From Mangifera indica (lineage: Eukaryota; Streptophyta; Magnoliopsida; Sapindales; Anacardiaceae), in contig NC_058147.1 in the NCBI RefSeq assembly GCF_011075055.1, positions 9,238,001 through 9,302,000 of the forward strand: 64,000 bases of DNA, in the 5' to 3' direction. Below the pieces are notes generated by a model. The model was not told the origin of the DNA. It saw only the letters and a program-made list of their open reading frames with translations, and did not search any database. The position numbers and the translations under genes are program-made. This document shows positions 56,601 to 64,000 of this stretch, piece after piece; within the stretch, counting starts at the first letter, position 1; the number at the start of each line of letters is the position of its first letter.

Positions 56601-58246
56601 CCATTGAAAGTTAAGTCTGAAACAACTAATACATTCAAAATCTTTCACAAGCTTGTTGAAAGACAGTTCAATGCTAGAGTCAAATGTGTTCAATCTGATT
56701 GGGGAGGAGAATATAGGCCTTTAGCTCAGTACTTAGCTAATCATGGTATTCTGTTTAGACACCCCTGTCCTCACACACACCAACAGAATGGTAGAGCTGA
56801 ACGCAAGCATAGACAAATTGTTGAGAGTGGGTTAACTCTCTTGGCCCATAGTGGTATGCCTCTAAAGTTCTGGTGGTTGGCCTTTCAAACTTCTGTTTAT
56901 CTCAGTAATAGATTACCTTCTACTGTATTGCAATTTCAGTCACCATTTCAGATTTTGTTTCAAAAGTCACCAAATTACACAACACTTAAAGTGTTTGGGT
57001 GTGCTGCTTACCCTTACTTAAGACCTTATCACTCTCATAAGTTCAGTTTTCACACTGAAAAGTGTGTCTTTATAGGCTATAGTCTTTGCCATAAAGGCTA
57101 TAAATGTATGTCCGTCACAGGGAGAGTCTATGTTGTTCAAAGTGTCAAGTTTAATGAAACAGAATTTCCATTTCTTCATGATTCAAAATTTAAACAAACC
57201 TTAACTTCATCACAATCACTCTCACATACCATAGATGCACAAGAATCCATTCACACCTTTAGATTTCCACCTTACAATTCACTCAATACCTTTGTGAAAA
57301 ATCATTCAAATGTTACAATTGGTCCCACATCAACATGCTCCCCTGAAGTTGGTTTACTTGGCAACTCAAATGTTGTTCAAGATACTTCAGAGAGCAACAT
57401 TAACTCCCCTCCACTAAGTTTTACTCAGGTTGCAACTGAAAGTTTACATACTTCTGAAACTTTACAACAATCCTCTGCACAACAGTTAAATATCCCTACC
57501 ACCTCTACAGAACCTCTAGGTGTTTCTTCGGTTTCCAATATTCACCCTATGCTGACCAGAAGCAAAACTGGAAAACTGCCTAAACCCAAACAGTGCATTA
57601 CATCAATAGTCACTAGACACACTCTTCCTTTGTGTCTTAATGCACTTATTACATCTTCATCTAAACCTGAACCAAAGTCAGTCATAGAAGCCTTACAAGA
57701 TCCTGATTGGAAGCAGGCTATGCAGTCTGAATATGATGCCCTTGTGTCAAACAACACCTGGACTCTTGTTCCTTGGTCAAATAATATGCATGTAGTTGGC
57801 TGCAAGTGGGTCTTTAAAGTTAAACATAATCCAAATGGGACAGTTCAGAGGTATAAGGCTAGGTTAGTTGCTAAGGGGTTTCAACAAACCCCTGGAGTGG
57901 ACTACTTTGAAACATTTAGTCCAGTTGTTAAGTCTGCAACCATTAGAGTTATTTTGAGTGTGGCAGTGAGCTATAACTGGGATATTAGGCAGATTGATGT
58001 CAATAATGCCTTTTTAAATGGGGATTTGTCTGAAATAGTCTACATGAACCAACCTGAAGGCTTCACTAGCAACACCTCAAACACTAAACTTGTTTGCAAA
58101 CTGAACAAGGCCTTATATGGTCTTAAGCAAGCTCCCAGGGCTTGGTTTGAGAAATTAAAGTCTGCTTTGTTAACCTGGGGCTTTGTCCCTTCTGTTGCAG
58201 ATACTAGCCTCTTCATATACAAGTTAGATCAAGTCATTGTTTTTGT
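53590..58246 (+). repeat. Copia tandem unit 1 (4657-bp period)
   Basis: Corresponds base for base with 58247-62903 at an offset of 4657. Only about ten substitutions were noticed, including T/C at 53615, A/T at 53640, T/A in codon GLDKH/GIDKH and two in the integrase region. Contains the LTR end, primer-binding site, leader, gag and most of pol. Confidence 0.93.
53642..53653 (+). other. Primer-binding site, unit 1
   Basis: TGGTATCAGAGC, perfect initiator tRNA-Met type, adjacent to the LTR end CA. Confidence 0.9.
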
Positions 58247-58250
58247 GTAA
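54222..58250 (+). pseudogene. Copia gag-pol, truncated before the RT catalytic motif
   Basis: A 1342-codon ORF whose first likely start is the internal ATG at 54258 (MENSPNSAAEG). Domains in order: UBN2-type gag (about 20-250), CCHC knuckle CQVCNKPGHMALQC (about 359), protease MDSGATDHV (about 515), GAG pre-integrase LWHNRLGHPH, integrase core with HTDIWG, QSDWGGEY and AERKHR (about 762, 823 and 858), and the N-terminal half of reverse transcriptase (YKARLVAKGFQQ). It ends LDQVIVFV-stop where the second copy continues into YVDD. RNase H and the 3' end are missing, so it cannot support its own reverse transcription, though protease and integrase are intact. Confidence 0.93.
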
Positions 58251-58298
58251 CATGGGTTTCAATCTACACACTTGTAAGCCCAATTTATATTTCCGTCA

Positions 58299-58310
58299 TG
58301 GTATCAGAGC
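58299..58310 (+). other. Primer-binding site, unit 2
   Basis: TGGTATCAGAGC at exactly 4657 bases from the unit 1 site. Confidence 0.9.
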
Positions 58311-58878
58311 GACAGACTAACGTCATGAGTCTTGGAGACGAAAGGTAACGCAGATTCGAAAGTCAATCTTGTGGAAGTTTGTGGTCAGTATCTCTCTCAG
58401 CATCTATTCATTAGTGATCTGCTAATATCTGGTGAAAGTAGTTATGTTTAGTTATTTGATTTTGTTTCCTTTTACTGCTTAGTTAGATTGGCTTTATATG
58501 TGTAGATCTGAAATGTATATGATCTATTAGGGCTTTATTCTGGTATTTTGTCTACAGATCTGTAATTTTTTTTTGAGTTAGAAATTTCTATCTCGATCAC
58601 TGTTCATCATATATTGGCTTTGATAATGTTTGTATGGCCGTATTGTGTTTTGATCTAAGTTTTTTTTTGGTTGTGGTGTTTCAATGTTTCATGATCTGTG
58701 ATATTTCATTCGTTTTTTGAAGTTGTATCACTTTTGTCTGCTTTCTTTTGTGCATGTTAAATCGATTGTGTTTGCTTCCAGTTTTTTTTCGTTGTTTGAT
58801 TAATCCTTTGTCTCATTCAAACTAGTAATATATCTTTATTCTCTATGTTCTGTATCCTAGGAAGAATTAAAGTGTTCA

Positions 58879-61800
58879 TTGTTTAAACTGCTGATATCTC
58901 ATTGCCCTCTAATCATGGAAAACTCACCTAACTCTGCTGCTGAAGGCAGTCAATCCAATTCCAATGTCCTAAATTCACAAACCTTTTCCTCTAGCCTTCA
59001 ATCTATCACTCCTAAACTTGATAAGACCAATTTCAGTTTCTGGAGATCTCAAGTCCTCTTCTCTGTCGGAGCCCATGGTATAGATAAACACTTGTTAGGT
59101 CTCTCTAGTTGTCCTGCCCCTTTTATTCATGTTCAAATGCTTGGTGATCCTGCAGTTACACAGAAACCTAATCCTGACTATGACCTCTGGCAGAAAATTG
59201 ATAAACAGCTGGTAAGTTGGCTGCTTTCTTCAATTTCTGCAAGCATGTTTAGAGTCATCTCTAAATGTCAACATGCACATGAACTTTGGAGTACGCTTGA
59301 ACATGAATTTTTGTTTGAATCTAAGTCTCAGTTGTTGCATGTCAAAAGTTTGTTGCAAACCACTAGGAAAAATAATATGAATATCACTGACTACTTTGAT
59401 AAGATGAAAGAGTATGCTGAGATACTTCTTTCTGGAGGACACAACATTAGTGATGATGAGCTTTTAAGCCATATTCTGGATGGCCTTGACTCAGAGTATG
59501 ATTCTGCAGTTGTAACTTTAAATTCTAGAATTGAGTCTAGGTATGACAAACCAACTCTTCAGGATGCTCAATATCTTCTTCAGAAACATGAGTTAAGGTT
59601 AGCTAGAGCTCAACAGTCTCACAACACTAGTATATCCTTAGATTTTCATGGGGCTCATTCAGCCAGTGTTATAAAATCTTTAGATAAACCCACTGGATCC
59701 ACTGTCTTAGGCGTCCACTCTGATCCTAATCAGCAATCGCTCTCTGTTAAGTCCTCACAGTCTTCCTCTCTGGATAAGTCTTTTACACCTGGGCCTTTAG
59801 TCTATCCGTCTCAACCATGTAGTTATAGCAATTTTCCTTCACCTTACTATAGTCAAGTTCAACCCCTTAACACTCAACCAACCTATCCTTCTTCTTATCA
59901 AACTATCTCTGGCCCCATTAGAGGTAGAGGTAGGGGTGTCGGCAGAGGCAGAGTAATCTGCCAGGTGTGTAACAAACCTGGACACATGGCTTTACAATGC
60001 TACCACAGATACAACTCCAACTACAATCTACAAAATGTCATGCCACAATTCTACACTAGGCCTGTTGGTTCCTCTTTCAATAGTGTTCTACCTACTACTA
60101 CCCCTTTCAACAACATACCTGTCCATTCTTCACATTACACACCATATGATCATACTATTCAGAACAATTCAATGGTTGGTCCTACCACACAATACAACAA
60201 TGCCCATAACAATCCAATACCTGCTTCAAATACACAATACAATGTTCCTTCTCCTCCTGCCTATTATACAAATCCCATTCCTAATAGTAATCATCAAGCA
60301 TATCTTACCCATCATTTACATACTCCTCACACCAACTCAATTAGATCTTCTTCTACACTATCCCCAAGAATATCCAATACACCTGTAGCCACACCTTCAG
60401 TTGTACAAGATGGTTCCTGGTTCATGGACTCAGGGGCTACTGATCATGTTACATCTGATCCTGCTCAGCTTGCAACTGCTTCTACCTATCAAGGGAATGA
60501 CCAATTACAAGTAGGAAATGGTGAGAATCTTGCTATATCTCATACTGGTCAACTGTCCATACCTAGCTTCATTCATAATAAAGCAGTTTACCTCAAAAAT
60601 GTTCTTTGTGTTCCTCGTATCACCAGAAACTTACTTAGCATATCCAAAATCACCAAAGATAATAATGTGTTAGTTGAATTCTCAGCTGACAAATGTGTTA
60701 TTAAAGATAAGCTAAGTCAGACTATCCTGTTGCAGGGAACCCTTAAAGATGGCCTCTACAAGCTGACTCTTCCTAAGCTTGTCCAGAAAAGAATTGCATT
60801 GAATGATAATAATTGTAATGTTGTCAAACATGATTGCCTCTTGTATAACTGCACTACTGGAAATTCTTCTCAAATTGTTGCTTTAAATTCTGTTAATAAT
60901 AAGAACTGTACTACTGGTGACAATAATAAAGCAACATGTGTTGATTCTTCTTACAATAATTTGTCAGTTTATGATCTATGGCATAACAGGCTAGGACACC
61001 CACACACTAAAATTGTGTCATCAATTCTTAAAATTATCAATCCTTCACACACTTACTCAACCAATAAAACTTTCTGCTCAGCTTGTCAGTATGGTAAACT
61101 CAAACAGAACACCTTTCCTCCCTCTAGCTCTAGGGCAACACAACCTCTTGAACTTATTCACACTGATATTTGGGGACCCTCACCTATTCTGTCATCAGAA
61201 GGATATAGGTACTATATCCACTTTGTTGATGATTACAGTCGATTCACATGGATATTTCCATTGAAAGTTAAGTCTGAAACAACTAATACATTCAAAATCT
61301 TTCACAAGCTTGTTGAAAGACAGTTCAATGCTAGAGTCAAATGTGTTCAATCTGATTGGGGAGGAGAATATAGGCCTTTAGCTCAGTACTTAGCTAATCA
61401 TGGTATTCTGTTTAGACACCCCTGTCCTCACACACACCAACAGAATGGTAGAGCTGAACGCAAGCATAGACAAATTGTTGAGAGTGGGTTAACTCTCTTG
61501 GCCCGTAGTGGTATGCCTCTAAAGTTCTGGTGGTTGGCCTTTCAAACTTCTGTTTATCTCAGTAATAGATTACCTTATACTGTATTGCAATTTCAGTCAC
61601 CATTTCAGATTTTGTTTCAAAAGTCACCAAATTACACAACACTTAAAGTGTTTGGGTGTGCTGCTTACCCTTACTTAAGACCTTATCACTCTCATAAGTT
61701 CAGTTTTCACACTGAAAAGTGTGTCTTTATAGGCTATAGTCTTTGCCATAAAGGCTATAAATGTATGTCCGTCACAGGGAGAGTCTATGTTGTTCAAAGT

Positions 61801-63867
61801 GTCAAGTTTAATGAAACAGAATTTCCATTTCTTCATGATTCAAAATTTAAACAAACCTTAACTTCATCACAATCACTCTCACATACCATAGATGCACAAG
61901 AATCCATTCACACCTTTAGATTTCCACCTTACAATTCACTCAATACCTTTGTGAAAAATCATTCAAATGTTACAATTGGTCCCACATCAACATGCTCCCC
62001 TGAAGTTGGTTTACTTGGCAACTCAAATGTTGTTCAAGATACTTCAGAGAGCAACATTAACTCCCCTCCACTAAGTTTTACTCAGGTTGCAACTGAAAGT
62101 TTACATACTTCTGAAACTTTACAACAATCCTCTGCACAACAGTTAAATATCCCTACCACCTCTACAGAACCTCTAGGTGTTTCTTCGGTTTCCAATATTC
62201 ACCCTATGCTGACCAGAAGCAAAACTGGAAAACTGCCTAAACCCAAACAGTGCATTACATCAATAGTCACTAGACACACTCTTCCTTTGTGTCTTAATGC
62301 ACTTATTACATCTTCATCTAAACCTGAACCAAAGTCAGTCATAGAAGCCTTACAAGATCCTGATTGGAAGCAGGCTATGCAGTCTGAATATGATGCCCTT
62401 GTGTCAAACAACACCTGGACTCTTGTTCCTTGGTCAAATAATATGCATGTAGTTGGCTGCAAGTGGGTCTTTAAAGTTAAACATAATCCAAATGGGACAG
62501 TTCAGAGGTATAAGGCTAGGTTAGTTGCTAAGGGGTTTCAACAAACCCCTGGAGTGGACTACTTTGAAACATTTAGTCCAGTTGTTAAGTCTGCAACCAT
62601 TAGAGTTATTTTGAGTGTGGCAGTGAGCTATAACTGGGATATTAGGCAGATTGATGTCAATAATGCCTTTTTAAATGGGGATTTGTCTGAAATAGTCTAC
62701 ATGAACCAACCTGAAGGCTTCACTAGCAACACCTCAAACACTAAACTTGTTTGCAAACTGAACAAGGCCTTATATGGTCTTAAGCAAGCTCCCAGGGCTT
62801 GGTTTGAGAAATTAAAGTCTGCTTTGTTAACCTGGGGCTTTGTCCCTTCTGTTGCAGATACTAGCCTCTTCATATACAAGTTAGATCAAGTCATTGTTTA
62901 TGTTTTGGTATATGTTGATGACATCCTATTAACTGGAAATAACACTCCTCTTGTTGAGAAAATTATTTCTCAGTTAAATTGTCAATTTGCTTTGAAAGAC
63001 CTAGGATCTCTCCATTTCTTCCTTGGGTTTGAAGTTATTAGATCCTCTACTGGTCTACATTTGTGTCAAACTAAATATGCCATGGATATTTTGGTTAAGG
63101 CTAATATGCAAGACTGCAAGCCCTGCATCACTCCCATAGGCACAGATGCCAAACTTTTTCCTGAAGATAGTGAACCATTTGAACAACCTGCACTTTACAG
63201 AAGCCTAATAGGAGCCCTTCAATATTTGACCTTAACTAGACCTGACATTTCCTATTCTGTCAACAAACTTAGCCAGTTTCTTCAGACTCCCACTCACTTG
63301 CTATGGAAAGCCTGCAAACGAGTGTTAAGATATATCAAAGGCACTTTAAACTATGGTCTATTTTTTCACACACACTCAAATCTCCAATTAGAGTGCTACT
63401 CAGATTCTGACTGGGCTAGCAGCCTGCATGATAGGAGATCCACCACAGGTTATTGTCTGTTTCTTGGGACCAATTTGGTTCAATGGTGCTCTAAGAAGCA
63501 AAAGGTAGTTGCTTTGTCCTCCACAGAGGCTGAATACAGAGCACTCACACACACAGCCACTGAAGTGGCTTGGATTAGGACTTTATTCACAGAACTTGGT
63601 CTGAACTTTCTCACTCCACCCATCATTTGGTGTGATAATCAGAGTGCAAATGCTTTATCTTCTAATCCAGTGTTTCATGCCAGAACTAAACATATTGAAA
63701 TTGATGCCCATTATATAAGAGACCAAGTAAATGCAAAAAATGTTGTCATACAATATGTGCCAACTGAGTATCAAAAAGCTGACATCTTAACAAAGGCTCT
63801 ACCTGCCCATAAATTTGAAAGACTTCGATCTGACTTAAATGTGTATTGTGCTATTAAAACTGGATAA
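58879..63867 (+). CDS. Full-length Ty1/Copia polyprotein
   Basis: A 1662-codon uninterrupted ORF; the likely true start is the internal ATG at 58915, giving about 1650 residues. Domains: UBN2-type gag; CCHC knuckle at about 359; protease MDSGATDHV at about 515; GAG pre-integrase; integrase D-D-E at about 762, 823 and 858; reverse transcriptase with YVDD at about 1344; RNase H with YSDSDWA at about 1508, STEAEYRAL and DNQSANAL at about 1585, ending with KADILTKALP. All catalytic residues I can check are present, so it looks coding-competent and young. Lineage within Copia was not assigned. Confidence 0.95.
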   Translation: MFKLLISHCPLIMENSPNSAAEGSQSNSNVLNSQTFSSSLQSITPKLDKTNFSFWRSQVLFSVGAHGIDKHLLGLSSCPAPFIHVQMLGDPAVTQKPNPDYDLWQKIDKQLVSWLLSSISASMFRVISKCQHAHELWSTLEHEFLFESKSQLLHVKSLLQTTRKNNMNITDYFDKMKEYAEILLSGGHNISDDELLSHILDGLDSEYDSAVVTLNSRIESRYDKPTLQDAQYLLQKHELRLARAQQSHNTSISLDFHGAHSASVIKSLDKPTGSTVLGVHSDPNQQSLSVKSSQSSSLDKSFTPGPLVYPSQPCSYSNFPSPYYSQVQPLNTQPTYPSSYQTISGPIRGRGRGVGRGRVICQVCNKPGHMALQCYHRYNSNYNLQNVMPQFYTRPVGSSFNSVLPTTTPFNNIPVHSSHYTPYDHTIQNNSMVGPTTQYNNAHNNPIPASNTQYNVPSPPAYYTNPIPNSNHQAYLTHHLHTPHTNSIRSSSTLSPRISNTPVATPSVVQDGSWFMDSGATDHVTSDPAQLATASTYQGNDQLQVGNGENLAISHTGQLSIPSFIHNKAVYLKNVLCVPRITRNLLSISKITKDNNVLVEFSADKCVIKDKLSQTILLQGTLKDGLYKLTLPKLVQKRIALNDNNCNVVKHDCLLYNCTTGNSSQIVALNSVNNKNCTTGDNNKATCVDSSYNNLSVYDLWHNRLGHPHTKIVSSILKIINPSHTYSTNKTFCSACQYGKLKQNTFPPSSSRATQPLELIHTDIWGPSPILSSEGYRYYIHFVDDYSRFTWIFPLKVKSETTNTFKIFHKLVERQFNARVKCVQSDWGGEYRPLAQYLANHGILFRHPCPHTHQQNGRAERKHRQIVESGLTLLARSGMPLKFWWLAFQTSVYLSNRLPYTVLQFQSPFQILFQKSPNYTTLKVFGCAAYPYLRPYHSHKFSFHTEKCVFIGYSLCHKGYKCMSVTGRVYVVQSVKFNETEFPFLHDSKFKQTLTSSQSLSHTIDAQESIHTFRFPPYNSLNTFVKNHSNVTIGPTSTCSPEVGLLGNSNVVQDTSESNINSPPLSFTQVATESLHTSETLQQSSAQQLNIPTTSTEPLGVSSVSNIHPMLTRSKTGKLPKPKQCITSIVTRHTLPLCLNALITSSSKPEPKSVIEALQDPDWKQAMQSEYDALVSNNTWTLVPWSNNMHVVGCKWVFKVKHNPNGTVQRYKARLVAKGFQQTPGVDYFETFSPVVKSATIRVILSVAVSYNWDIRQIDVNNAFLNGDLSEIVYMNQPEGFTSNTSNTKLVCKLNKALYGLKQAPRAWFEKLKSALLTWGFVPSVADTSLFIYKLDQVIVYVLVYVDDILLTGNNTPLVEKIISQLNCQFALKDLGSLHFFLGFEVIRSSTGLHLCQTKYAMDILVKANMQDCKPCITPIGTDAKLFPEDSEPFEQPALYRSLIGALQYLTLTRPDISYSVNKLSQFLQTPTHLLWKACKRVLRYIKGTLNYGLFFHTHSNLQLECYSDSDWASSLHDRRSTTGYCLFLGTNLVQWCSKKQKVVALSSTEAEYRALTHTATEVAWIRTLFTELGLNFLTPPIIWCDNQSANALSSNPVFHARTKHIEIDAHYIRDQVNAKNVVIQYVPTEYQKADILTKALPAHKFERLRSDLNVYCAIKTG

Positions 63868-64000
63868 TTGTTTGTTGGCTGAATTTATGACAGTTAGTGA
63901 AATTTCTGTTCTGTTTGTGTGTGTATGTCCCCAATAGTCTGTATCTGAATATGTAGTTATCTGCAGGCTGTGTCTCTGGCAATGAGTTTTTTTTGTGTAT

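Larger units (their letters stand above)
58247..64000 (+). mobile_element. Copia tandem unit 2, runs past the window edge
   Basis: Starts inside the LTR (GTAACATGGGTTTC) directly after the truncated pol of unit 1, so it has no complete 5' LTR. It contains the leader, primer-binding site and the full polyprotein ORF. The region after the stop (63868-64000) is T/G-rich with no polypurine tract or LTR yet, so its 3' LTR is outside the window. Confidence 0.88.

Noticed and set aside
1..64000. CRISPR arrays, operons or bacterial-type systems
   Set aside because: The regular repeats present (29, 31, 40 and ~150 bp) are contiguous tandem units without unique spacers, and the gene structure is plant-nuclear.

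Overview
The window is nuclear DNA of a plant, most likely a eudicot: it is AT-rich, has two spliced single-copy-type genes with GT-AG introns, and most of the rest is plant transposable elements. There are no prokaryotic features. The species cannot be named from the sequence alone.

Layout. 1-386 is a broken LTR fragment. 1500-2333 is a non-autonomous Mutator-like element (MULE). 3558-4877 is a small LTR retrotransposon carrying a 29-bp tandem array. 5179-5960 is a degenerate ~150-bp tandem array. 6673-15530 is a decayed Copia element of Sirevirus type, with gag, pol and a downstream env-like ORF; it carries an AT-rich insertion and a hAT MITE. 17551-21560 holds two diverged direct copies of a 1.3-1.6 kb segment, one of them split by a second MULE.

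Genes. A four-exon sucrose/H+ symporter gene (22102-25362) has a third MULE in intron 1. A 14-exon alpha/beta-hydrolase gene of the EMB8/YheT type spans 38885-51441. Its introns 5 and 7 are swollen by LTR remnants, a hAT MITE and a tRNA-derived SINE-like sequence, and intron 3 holds a decayed but phase-compatible copy of exon 3. A fourth MULE lies about 0.65 kb upstream of this gene.

Between the two genes, 26771-36917 is a Ty3/gypsy element with 5-bp target duplications. A 4.85-kb hAT transposon (28912-33761) sits inside it, with a perfect 8-bp target duplication. The right end (53584-64000) is an almost identical tandem pair of Copia units with a 4657-bp period. The first is cut just before the reverse-transcriptase catalytic motif; the second has a full-length polyprotein ORF.

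The most notable structures are the non-LTR junction of the Copia tandem, the duplicated exon 3, the long-TIR MULE family with a paralogous empty site, and the hAT family (one large element plus two MITEs sharing TIRs). I found no operon-like or defence-type system; the story is nested transposition around two ordinary plant genes.
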